From Acidimicrobiales bacterium (GTDB lineage Bacteria > Actinomycetota > Acidimicrobiia > Acidimicrobiales > Bog-793): a stretch of 43,838 nucleotides of DNA. Position 1 is the stretch's first letter, and every line of letters begins with the position of its first letter. Below, in pieces: positions 23,401 through 31,131 of the stretch. A program made the translations under genes and the position numbers. The stretch is from NCBI GenBank assembly GCA_035533595.1, contig DATLTN010000058.1, forward strand, positions 1 through 43,838. The letters run 5' to 3'. The notes beneath the pieces are model-generated. The model did not search any database and was not told the DNA's origin. It saw only the letters and a list, made by a program, of their open reading frames with translations.

Positions 23401-26400
23401 TCAGCCCCCGCGCCGCCCCGCCTGCGGGAGCGGCGCGTAGGAGAAGGTGTCGACGGAGGTCCTCGGCGTGGCGCAGCCCGTCGGCGAGCACGGCTCGACG
23501 TGCACCGCACCGGAGAGGCCCGCGGGGACGGCGACGACGAGCTCACCCGGGGCGCGGTGGCCGAGCGCGGCGCCGGTGACGCTGCGGAAGACGCGCACGT
23601 TGGCCACCGAGACGAAGAGCACCGAGGTCGCCATCGAGAGGTCGTCGCCGACGAGGGTGATGCGGCTCCCGCCCGCGCCCGTGCGCGTCGAGAGGCCCGA
23701 GACGGCGGGGACCTTCGCGTACGAGAAGGCCTTCACGTTGCTGCGCCCGACGATGCTCTGCACGCTCACCCCGCCGACGAGCGCCCCCGCCGGCGAGGTG
23801 GGTGGGACGACGACGATCTCGGTCGCGCTCAGGTAGCTGATCCCGACCACCTCGCTCGCCGGGTTCCCGGGCGGGCCGAAGTTCACCCACTGGAAGGTGT
23901 CGAAGCTGAAGCCGCGGCCAATGATCGTCACCGGGTGGACGCCGCGGGCGTCACCGGGGTTGGGGGTGATGCGCAGGATCCGCGGCTTGGAGGAGAAGTC
24001 GTACTCCGTCGCCGCCGGCGCGACCTCGCGCCCCGGCGTCGGCGGGACGACCCCCTCGGGGTTGAAGACGATCCGCCCGCGCACCGGGGGGAGGATCGCG
24101 GCGGTGGCCGAGCTCCCGAGCGCGTCGGCGACGACCACCTCGGCCTGGCAGTTCACCGTCGGCTCGAAGCCGTTGCCGGTCGCGCAGGCGACCCCCGCGT
24201 CACGCGCCGGGGTGACGGCGACGAGCTCGTCGTTGCTCACGACCGACACCGAGCGCGCCGGCAGCCCGCCGAAGCTGACGCGCAGTTGCGCGGCGGCGAA
24301 GCCACTGCCGTAGACGGTGACGGTGGCGCCCCCCGCGATCGGCCCCGCGGAGGGGCCGATCCCCGACACGTCGGGGGGGCCGCCGCCGGCGCCCACCGTC
24401 ACGTACTGGAAGACGCTCGCCGGGCCGGTGAGGCTCGACGCGCTGCCGGTCGGCCCCGACACGGTGACGACGAGCTGCACCGCGCCGCTGCCGTCGGTCG
24501 CCGGCGAGCCCGGAGGGAGGGGGCTCGCCGGGGTGACGACGGTGAGTCCCCGCCCAGCGATCGTCGTGACGGCGGCGGGCGCCCCACCGAGCGAGGCGGT
24601 GACCGTCGCCCCCGCCGGCGGTGCGGCGGCGAGGGTGACAGCGAGCGAGGTCCCACCAGTCGTCGGCCCCGACGGCGGGCTGAGCGCGGTCACCACCGGC
24701 GCGGCCGGCCCGGCGAGCGGGCTGCCGCTCTCCTCGGCGCAGAGGGCCGCGGCGAGGCCACCGGCACCCGCGGGCTCGGTGACGATCGGCGCGCCGAGGC
24801 CCGTCGCCCGGTCAAAGCCCGCCCCCGCCTGGTACGAGCCCCCCGAGACGCTGAAGATGTCGTTGTTCCCCGACGTGATGTCGATGAACGAGCCGCTGTA
24901 GCCGCTGGGGGTGGAGGCGATCGCGTAGAGGGCGGGGGCGAGGAAGCCGAGGTCGGCGCCGCCCGCCCGCACCGGGAGCGCGCCGCAGGAGGTGCCCGCC
25001 GGTGCCGAGGCGGCGACCTCGGCGGCGATCGCCGCCCAGATCGGCGTCGCCGAGGAGGTCCCGCCGATCGAGGACCAGCCCGCGTCCGGCCGCCTCTGGA
25101 CGTTGCCCGCGCCCCCGGCGAAGCCGGCGCTGTAGACGGTGATCCCGAGCTGCTCGTCCGCGCTCGCCGAGACGTCGGGGAGCTCGCGCCTCGCGCCGGG
25201 CAGCAGCCCGGCGACCCCGCTCTGCCAGGAGGGGGCGCTCCACACGAGCGAGAGCCCCCCACCGCTCCCCCCGCCGTTCGCCCCGTCGTTCCACGTCGTC
25301 TCGGCGTCGGCAGCCGGGCGGGGGAGGTCGGTGCTCGACAGCGAGGTCCCGCCGACGCTCACCACGAAGGGCTGGCTGGCGGGGTCGTCGACCGAGAGCA
25401 AGGGGGCGACGGCGGTGGTGGTGGAGAAGGGGGTGCTCGCGCAGTCGTCCGAGCCGGTGTCCCCTGTCGCGGCGAAGACCGTCTGGCCCTCGGTCGCCGC
25501 CTCCTCGAAGAGAATGTTCTCGAGCTGCTCCGCGCCCGGCGCGCTCGTCTCGAGCGCCGACTCGCACTCCCCCCAGCTGGTGGTGACGATGTTCGCCCGG
25601 TCCTGGCTGATGATCTCGTTGTAGGCGTCGAGCGCGCCGAAGGTCGTGTTCGGGGCGTCGTAGACGATGATCTTCGCCGCCGGGGCGAGGGCGGCGAGGT
25701 CCTCGACGTCGAGGATCGCTTCCCCGGTCCCGCTCCCCGACAGCGAGTAGTTGTCGACCGCGTCGATCGTCACCCGGCCGGGGTCGCTCGTGTGCAGGTA
25801 GCAGCGCTCGAAGGTGGCGAGATCCGAGGCGAGGAAGGGCTCCAGCTCGAACAGGGCGATCGTCTGGCCCGCCGCGAGGTCGCCCGCCGAATAGAGGCGA
25901 TCCAGGCCGTAGGCGTGCGCGACCTGGCTGTCGGTCCAGGCCCCCGCCGCCAAGGCGTCACGCCGCGCCGCCGCGCAGGCGGTCGGGCCGCCGGTGACCG
26001 GCGCCTCCCGTGGGGCGCTGCCCGCCCGGCCCGTGGCCGCGCCGCGCCTCGCGGCCACGGCGGAGCCGTGCGGCACCACCAGGTCGTCGAGGCCGAGGAC
26101 CGAGCTCACCGTGCCGGCGAGCGCGCGCGGCAGCTCGGGGGCGCTCGCGGCCGCCCAGCCGGCACGCCCGTCGGCCAATCGGTAGCCCTCGACGCGCGTG
26201 CGGAAGGCGGCCTCGACGGCGCGCACGCTGCCGCTCACCGGGATCATGAGGTGGTTCGCGCTCGCCGGCGCGACCCGCAGCCCGGCTCGGCGCAGCGCCG
26301 CGCTGACCTTGGCGATCGCCCCCTCGGTGGCGCCGAAGCGACGGGCGAAGGCGGCGGTGCCGAGGAAGCGGCCGTGCTCGGGACTCTGCGGGCTCGCGAT

Positions 26401-26709
26401 CGCGGTGGCGAGCGCCTTCAGCCCGGCGGGATCGCGGCCGGCGAGGACGACGCCGAGATCGAGGCGCCGGTTCGACGCGAGCGCGCCGGTCGCGTGGGCG
26501 CCGCCCGGCACCCGTGCCACCTGCCCGACGGCGAAAAAGGCCGGGGCCTCGCTCGCCGCGGCGGCGCCGGCGACCGGCGTCGCGCCGAGCGCCACGGTGC
26601 AGCCGACGGCAGCGCTGACGAGGAGCCTTCGCAGCGGCGTGGGGCCCCGCCGACGGGGCTCAGCCACCGCCGCCGGCCGTCCGGGCGGGTCGCCCCACCG
26701 ACCGGTCAC
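23401..26709 (-). CDS. Secreted sedolisin (S53) serine-carboxyl protease with IPT/TIG repeats
   Basis: A 1102-residue exported protease. The N-terminus has a long Arg/Pro-rich lead and a signal region (about 26-53). Residues about 55-205 form the pro-kumamolisin activation domain ('LATAIASPQSPEHGRFL', 'LMIPVSGSVRAVEAAFRT'). The catalytic domain has Glu330 and Asp334 in 'GEAILDVED', oxyanion Asp417 in 'AATGDTGSDD', and Ser552 in 'IGGTSSATPIW', the sedolisin E-D-S set; 'DITSGNN' belongs to the calcium site. From about 660 to the end several IPT/TIG-like Ig domains follow ('GPTTGGTSLAV', 'GPIAGGATVTVYGSGF', 'VHPVTIIGRGF'), likely for substrate or wall binding. Sedolisins work at acid pH. The GTG start overlaps the ubiX-like stop in GTGA, an unexpected coupling. 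Confidence 0.92.
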   Translation of the reverse strand: MTGRWGDPPGRPAAVAEPRRRGPTPLRRLLVSAAVGCTVALGATPVAGAAAASEAPAFFAVGQVARVPGGAHATGALASNRRLDLGVVLAGRDPAGLKALATAIASPQSPEHGRFLGTAAFARRFGATEGAIAKVSAALRRAGLRVAPASANHLMIPVSGSVRAVEAAFRTRVEGYRLADGRAGWAAASAPELPRALAGTVSSVLGLDDLVVPHGSAVAARRGAATGRAGSAPREAPVTGGPTACAAARRDALAAGAWTDSQVAHAYGLDRLYSAGDLAAGQTIALFELEPFLASDLATFERCYLHTSDPGRVTIDAVDNYSLSGSGTGEAILDVEDLAALAPAAKIIVYDAPNTTFGALDAYNEIISQDRANIVTTSWGECESALETSAPGAEQLENILFEEAATEGQTVFAATGDTGSDDCASTPFSTTTAVAPLLSVDDPASQPFVVSVGGTSLSSTDLPRPAADAETTWNDGANGGGSGGGLSLVWSAPSWQSGVAGLLPGARRELPDVSASADEQLGITVYSAGFAGGAGNVQRRPDAGWSSIGGTSSATPIWAAIAAEVAASAPAGTSCGALPVRAGGADLGFLAPALYAIASTPSGYSGSFIDITSGNNDIFSVSGGSYQAGAGFDRATGLGAPIVTEPAGAGGLAAALCAEESGSPLAGPAAPVVTALSPPSGPTTGGTSLAVTLAAAPPAGATVTASLGGAPAAVTTIAGRGLTVVTPASPLPPGSPATDGSGAVQLVVTVSGPTGSASSLTGPASVFQYVTVGAGGGPPDVSGIGPSAGPIAGGATVTVYGSGFAAAQLRVSFGGLPARSVSVVSNDELVAVTPARDAGVACATGNGFEPTVNCQAEVVVADALGSSATAAILPPVRGRIVFNPEGVVPPTPGREVAPAATEYDFSSKPRILRITPNPGDARGVHPVTIIGRGFSFDTFQWVNFGPPGNPASEVVGISYLSATEIVVVPPTSPAGALVGGVSVQSIVGRSNVKAFSYAKVPAVSGLSTRTGAGGSRITLVGDDLSMATSVLFVSVANVRVFRSVTGAALGHRAPGELVVAVPAGLSGAVHVEPCSPTGCATPRTSVDTFSYAPLPQAGRRGG

Positions 26710-27350
26710 TTCCAGCGATCGAAGAGGTCGTGGGCGATCCCGAACTGGTCGAGCACCTTCCCGCAGAGGTGGTCGAGGAGGTCCTCGATCGTCTCGGGGT
26801 GGTGGTAGAAGGCGGGCGCCGGCGGGAGGATCGTCGCCCCCGCAAGCGTGAGCGTCTCCATGTTGCGGAGGTGGATGAGGTTGAGGGGGGTCTCGCGGGG
26901 CACGAGGACGAGGCGGCGGCGCTCTTTCAGGCAGACGTCGGCGGCGCGGGTGACGAGGTCGCCGGTGACCCCCGAGGCGAGGGCGCCGAGAGTGCGCATC
27001 GAGCAGGGCATCACGACCATGCCCGCGGTGAGGAAGGAGCCCGAGGAGATCGCCGCCGCGAGGTCACCGACCTCGTAGCAGACGTCCGCGAGGCCGCGCA
27101 CCGCCTCGGGGGCGAGGTTCATCTCGAGCTCCATCGTGCGCGTGCTGCCCGCGGAGAGCACGAGGTGCACCTCGTGGCTGGCGAGGCGCGCGAGGACGCG
27201 CAGCAGGTGGACGCCGAGCTGCGGCGCGCTCGAGCCGGAGATCCCGACGATGAGCCGCGGGCGGGTGGCGCTCAGGGTCGGCCCCGCTTCGCATCGTCGG
27301 TCGCGCCCACTCGTTCCCTTCCCGCCGGCGCCGCGGACCAGCGCTGACAC
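26706..27350 (-). CDS. ubiX: UbiX-type flavin prenyltransferase
   Basis: A 214-residue UbiX/Pad1-family protein that makes prenylated FMN, the cofactor of UbiD decarboxylases, from FMN and dimethylallyl phosphate. It shows 'IVGISGSSAPQLGVHLL' (about 34-50), 'SAGSTRTMELE', 'VMPCSMRTLGALASG' and the diagnostic 'LVLVPRETPLNLIHLRNM' and 'ILPPAPAFYHHPETIEDLL' runs. The UbiD partner lies 98 bp away on the other strand, which supports the role. About 25 extra residues precede the fold; GTG at 27350 has no obvious ribosome-binding site and no better in-frame ATG/GTG/TTG exists before the fold, so the start is uncertain. The stop overlaps the protease start. Confidence 0.92.
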   Translation of the reverse strand: MSALVRGAGGKGTSGRDRRCEAGPTLSATRPRLIVGISGSSAPQLGVHLLRVLARLASHEVHLVLSAGSTRTMELEMNLAPEAVRGLADVCYEVGDLAAAISSGSFLTAGMVVMPCSMRTLGALASGVTGDLVTRAADVCLKERRRLVLVPRETPLNLIHLRNMETLTLAGATILPPAPAFYHHPETIEDLLDHLCGKVLDQFGIAHDLFDRWK

Positions 27351-27375
27351 ACCGGAGGCTTCCGGGCCGGTTGGC

Positions 27376-27381
27376 TATTGT
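27376..27381 (+). promoter_or_regulatory. Putative -10 element TATTGT (ubiD operon)
   Basis: GGCTATTGTCGCC in the divergent ubiX-ubiD gap, 67 bp before the ubiD ATG. It resembles the CCTATTGGC part of the shared elements but lacks the palindrome. No -35 recognised. Confidence 0.3.
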
Positions 27382-27448
27382 CGCCCCAGCTGGGCGTGGT
27401 CACAAGGCGCCGCCCGCGCGCGGGGGGCAGCGGCCCTCGGGAGGTGTG

Positions 27449-28885
27449 ATGTCGAGGTTCGATCTGCGGCAGTGGCTCGTCGAGGCGGAGCAGCTCGGAG
27501 AGCTGCGCAGGATCAAGGGGGCGGACCCTCACCTCGAGCTCGGCGCCGCCTGCCACCTCAACTACCGGCGGGCGAACCCCGAGGCCCTGCTCTTCGAGGA
27601 CCTCGTCGGCTACCCCGAGGGGGGCCGCGTCCTCGCCGGCAGCGTGATCAACCCCCGCCTGTTCGGCCTGACGATCGGCCTCGGCGGCGAGCTCGACGAC
27701 ATCGGCCTTGTCGAGGCGCTGCGCTCCAAGCCCGGCCAGTGGGTGAACGACGCCACGAAGTTCAAGGCCGAGCAGGTCGACAGCGGCCCGCTGCTCGAGA
27801 ACGTGCTCGAGGGCGACGAGATCGACTTCACGAAGTTCCCCGCCCCCTGGTGGCACGAGGGCGACGGCGGCCAGTACATCGGAACCGGCTGCGGGATCAT
27901 CACCGTCGACCCCGAGACCGACGTGATCAACATGGGCGCCTACCGCGTCGAGCTGCAGGACGACGGGCGGGCGATCTCGATCAACATCGAGGCCGGCAAG
28001 CACGGCATGCAGCACGTCCGCCGCTGGTTCGAGCGCGAGGGACGGGCGCCGATCGCCGGCAGCTTCGGCCAGCACCCGATCTTCCTCGTGGTAGCCGGCA
28101 CCGAAGTCCCCTTCGGCGTCTCCGAGCTCGACTACGCGGGCGCGATCCTCGGCGAGCCGGTCGAGGTGATCAAAGGCCAGGACACCGGCCTGCCGATCCC
28201 CGCCTACAGCGAGCTCGCCTTCGAGGGCTGGATGTACCCCGACCGCCGGCGCCCCGAGGGGCCGTTCGGCGAGTGGACCGGCTACTACTCGGGCGGAGTC
28301 ACCGAGGTGCTCACCGTCGACGTCACCCGCATCTACCACCGCAACGACCCGATCAACCTCGGTGCCCCCCCCGGCAAGCCTCCGAACGACTACTCCTACA
28401 TGCGCTGCGTGATGAAGTCCGCGATGGTCACCGACGGCTTGATCGCGACCGGCCTCCCGGGCGTCTCCGGGGTCTGGCTGCACGAGGTCGCCGGCGGCCG
28501 CCTGCTCCTCGTCGTCTCGATCGACCAGCGCTACCCCGGTCACAGCCGGCAGGCCGGCTACCTCGCCGCCCAGCACCCGAGCGCGGCCTACATGAACCGC
28601 TTCGTCGTGGTCGTCGACGAGGACGTGAACCCCCGCGACCTCGGCGAGGTGATCTGGGCGATGTCGACGCGCTGTGACCCGGCCAAGGACATCGAGGTGA
28701 TGAAGAACACCTGGGGCAGCCGCGTCGACCCGCTCGCCGTCGGCGGCCCGCCGTACTACAACAGCCGGGCCGTGATCGACGCCTGTCGCCCCTTCGAGCG
28801 CCTCGCCGACTTCCCGAAGGTCGTCACCGCGAGCCACGAGCTGCTCACCAAGGTCGGAGACCGCTGGCCCGAGCTGCGTTCGTGA
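27449..28885 (+). CDS. ubiD: UbiD family prenyl-FMN decarboxylase
   Basis: A 478-residue (de)carboxylase of the UbiD/Fdc group acting on aromatic, heteroaromatic or unsaturated carboxylic acids through prenylated FMN. 'LRQWLVEAEQLGELRRI' opens the family fold; 'INMGAYRVELQDDGRAISIN' and 'GKHGMQHVRRW' cover the cofactor and metal region; 'PFGVSELDYAGAILGEPVEV' and 'LPIPAYSELAFEGWM' hold the acidic catalytic residues. The ATG 27449 is supported by GGGAGG 5-6 nt upstream. Its TGA overlaps the GTG of the hydrolase, and four further genes follow with overlaps, so it heads an operon with a molybdenum hydroxylase. This context points to catabolism rather than ubiquinone or menaquinone synthesis. The substrate is unknown. 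Confidence 0.93.
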   Translation: MSRFDLRQWLVEAEQLGELRRIKGADPHLELGAACHLNYRRANPEALLFEDLVGYPEGGRVLAGSVINPRLFGLTIGLGGELDDIGLVEALRSKPGQWVNDATKFKAEQVDSGPLLENVLEGDEIDFTKFPAPWWHEGDGGQYIGTGCGIITVDPETDVINMGAYRVELQDDGRAISINIEAGKHGMQHVRRWFEREGRAPIAGSFGQHPIFLVVAGTEVPFGVSELDYAGAILGEPVEVIKGQDTGLPIPAYSELAFEGWMYPDRRRPEGPFGEWTGYYSGGVTEVLTVDVTRIYHRNDPINLGAPPGKPPNDYSYMRCVMKSAMVTDGLIATGLPGVSGVWLHEVAGGRLLLVVSIDQRYPGHSRQAGYLAAQHPSAAYMNRFVVVVDEDVNPRDLGEVIWAMSTRCDPAKDIEVMKNTWGSRVDPLAVGGPPYYNSRAVIDACRPFERLADFPKVVTASHELLTKVGDRWPELRS

Positions 28886-29763
28886 GCCCCGCGCCCGCCG
28901 CGCGCTTCGGCGCCCCGGAGCGCTTCGCGGGGCCGGACGGCAGGCTCGCCTACCACCGGACCGGGAGCGGCAGCCCCCTCGTCCTCCTCCACTCGCTCGC
29001 GCTCGGCGCCGAGATGTGGGCGGGCCTCGCCCGAGAGCTCGCCTCCGAGCACGAGGTGCTGGCGCTCGACCTGCGCGGCCACGGAGCCTCGGAGTGGTCC
29101 GGCGCGCCCTTCGGCGTCGAGGAGCTCACCGACGACGTCCTCGCCCTCCTCGACCACCTCGGCCACGCCCGCGCCCACCTCCTCGGCCTCTCGATGGGCG
29201 GGAGCGTCGCCCTCACGCTCGCCGGACTTGCGCCCGAGCGCGTCGAGCGCCTCGTGCTCTGCGACACGACCGCCTGGTACGGGGAGGAGGCCCCCAAGGC
29301 CTGGGCGGAGCGCGCTGCGCAGGCGGCGGGCAAGCCCCGCTACCAGCAGATCGCCTTCCAGGTCGACCGCTGGTTCACCGCCGACTTCCGCCGCTTCCAC
29401 CCCGAGGTGGTGAGCGCGGTGACCGGCCTGTTCCTGCGCACCGCGCCGGCGACGCACGCCGAGGCCTGCCGGGCGCTCGGGGCGCTCGACTCCCGCCACC
29501 TGCTCGCCGCGATCACCGCGCCGACGCTCGTGATCACCGGGAGGGAGGACTACGCGACGCCGCCCGCGATGGGCGAGGCGATCGCGGCCGGGGTGCCCGA
29601 CGGCCGTTTCCTCGTCTCTCCGGCACGGCACTTCGCGATCCTCGAGTCGCCGCGCCTTCGCGAGGTGGTCCGCGAGCACCTCGCCGGACGGTCGCTCACG
29701 GTCACCGAGCGCGAGCTCGTCGAGGGCTGCTGCCCCGCGCACTCCGGGAGCGCCGCGGCGTGA
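28882..29763 (+). CDS. Alpha/beta hydrolase (3-oxoadipate enol-lactonase-like)
   Basis: A 293-residue hydrolase. The nucleophile elbow is 'GLSMGG' with Ser at about 105, the acid lies in 'ITGREDYATPP' and the His in 'SPARHFAILE'. The oxyanion region 'LLHSLALGAEMW' and the 'LDLRGHGASEW' strand match PcaD and related lactonases, which hydrolyse enol-lactones in the beta-ketoadipate pathway; meta-cleavage C-C hydrolases are the alternative. The GTG start sits in GTGA with the UbiD stop, and its own TGA overlaps the next GTG, so it belongs to the same translationally coupled operon. Confidence 0.87.
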   Translation: MSPAPAARFGAPERFAGPDGRLAYHRTGSGSPLVLLHSLALGAEMWAGLARELASEHEVLALDLRGHGASEWSGAPFGVEELTDDVLALLDHLGHARAHLLGLSMGGSVALTLAGLAPERVERLVLCDTTAWYGEEAPKAWAERAAQAAGKPRYQQIAFQVDRWFTADFRRFHPEVVSAVTGLFLRTAPATHAEACRALGALDSRHLLAAITAPTLVITGREDYATPPAMGEAIAAGVPDGRFLVSPARHFAILESPRLREVVREHLAGRSLTVTERELVEGCCPAHSGSAAA

Positions 29764-30638
29764 AGCCCCGCCAGTTCGAGTACCACCGCCCCCGCCGCCT
29801 CGACGAGGCGCTCGGGCTCCTGGCCGAGCAGGGCGAGGAGGCGAAGGTCATCGCCGGCGGGCAGAGCCTGATCCCGATGCTGAACTTCCGCCTCGCCGCA
29901 CCGGCGCACCTCGTCGACATCAACGCCGTCGAGGAGCTCGGGACGCTCACGTTCACCCCTGACGGCGTGCGCATCGGCGCCACCGTCCGCCAGCACGCCC
30001 TCGAGCAGGCACCCGACGCCGCGCTCTCCTACCCGCTGCTCACGAGCGCCCTCGGCCAGGTCGCGCACCTGCAGATCCGCAACCGCGGCACCGTCTGCGG
30101 CAGCCTGGCGCACGCCGATTCAGCCGCCGAGCTTCCGGCCACGATGGTCGCCCTCGACGCGACGATGGTCGCCCGCTCGGTGCGCGGCGAGCGGCGGATC
30201 CCCGCCCGGGAGTTCTTCGAGTTCCACCTCGGCACCGCCCTTGAGGCCGACGAGCTGCTCACCGCGGTCGAGGTCCCCGCGTCGCCGCCGCGCTCGGCGG
30301 GGACCTTCGTCGAGCTCGCCCGGCGCGCCGGGGACTTCGCGCTCGTCGGCGCCGCCGCACAGGCGAGCTTCTCCGAGGGCGGCCGCGTCCTCGCGGCCGC
30401 GCTCAGCTGCTCGGGGGTCGCCCCGACGCCGCTCCTCCTCGAGGAGGCGGCGGCGATCGCGACCGGGAGCGCGCTCGAGGACGAGGTGCTGATGGAGGTC
30501 GACCAGGCCGTGCGGCGGGCGGTCGACCCGCCCGCCGACGTGCACGCCTCGGCGAGCTACCGCCGCGTCGTCGCCGGCACGCTCGCCCGCCGGGCGCTCG
30601 GCGAGCTGCGCGCCACGAGGGAGGCCCACGATGGCTGA
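29760..30638 (+). CDS. Molybdenum hydroxylase FAD subunit (CoxM/XdhB-type), set 1
   Basis: A 292-residue FAD-binding subunit that passes electrons from the 2Fe-2S subunit to an acceptor. 'VIAGGQSLIPMLNFRLA' (about 32-48) is the first FAD-binding stretch and 'IRNRGTVCGSLAHADSAAEL' (about 105-124) the second (T-x-G-G-like with Cys before the Gly). The C-terminal CODH_FAD domain ends 'YRRVVAGTLARRALGEL'. GTG start overlaps the hydrolase stop; its own stop overlaps the next ATG by 8 bp. Gene order M-S-L is as in carbon monoxide dehydrogenase-like and nicotine or quinoline-type hydroxylases. Confidence 0.92.
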   Translation: MKPRQFEYHRPRRLDEALGLLAEQGEEAKVIAGGQSLIPMLNFRLAAPAHLVDINAVEELGTLTFTPDGVRIGATVRQHALEQAPDAALSYPLLTSALGQVAHLQIRNRGTVCGSLAHADSAAELPATMVALDATMVARSVRGERRIPAREFFEFHLGTALEADELLTAVEVPASPPRSAGTFVELARRAGDFALVGAAAQASFSEGGRVLAAALSCSGVAPTPLLLEEAAAIATGSALEDEVLMEVDQAVRRAVDPPADVHASASYRRVVAGTLARRALGELRATREAHDG

Positions 30639-31131
30639 GGAGCAGGAGCTGCACGCGCTGAACCTGGTGGTGAACGGCGAGTCGCAGAGCGCGCTCGTCG
30701 AGGCGCGCGTCAGCCTCGCCGACTTCCTCCGCCACCGCCTCGGCCTCACCGGGACGCACCTCGGCTGCGAACAGGGGAGCTGCGGCGCCTGCACCGTGAT
30801 CGTCGACGGCCAGGCCGTGCGCTCGTGCTTGATGCTCGCCGTGCAGGCCGAGGGGACCGACGTCGAGACCGTCGAGTCGCTCGCCGTCGACGGCCAGCTC
30901 TCTCCGCTGCAGCAGGCCTTCCACGAGCACCACTGCCTGCAGTGCGGCTTCTGCACCTCGGGCTTCCTGATGTCGCTCACGGCGCGCCTGCGCCACGGGC
31001 CGGTCCTCGACGAGCACGAGGCCCGCGAGGCGCTCTCGGGCAACCTCTGCCGCTGCACCGGCTACGCCGGGATGGTGCGCGCCCTGCTCGAGCTCTCCGG
31101 CGCCGCCGCGCCGGCCGCGGAGCACCGATGA
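30631..31131 (+). CDS. Molybdenum hydroxylase 2Fe-2S subunit (CoxS-type), set 1
   Basis: A 166-residue iron-sulfur subunit. The plant-type ferredoxin cluster is bound by the Cys of 'GCEQGSCGACTV' plus the later 'VRSC' (Cx4CxxCx11C), and the second cluster by 'CLQCGFCTSG' and 'LCRCTGY'. Typical subunits are 150-170 residues. The start overlaps the FAD subunit gene and the TGA overlaps the large-subunit ATG in ATGA. Confidence 0.95.
   Translation: MAEEQELHALNLVVNGESQSALVEARVSLADFLRHRLGLTGTHLGCEQGSCGACTVIVDGQAVRSCLMLAVQAEGTDVETVESLAVDGQLSPLQQAFHEHHCLQCGFCTSGFLMSLTARLRHGPVLDEHEAREALSGNLCRCTGYAGMVRALLELSGAAAPAAEHR

Noticed and set aside
23335-26808. A 1157-codon plus-strand open frame antisense to the sedolisin gene
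   Set aside because: The sedolisin on the minus strand has signal, activation domain and catalytic residues; the antisense reading has none.
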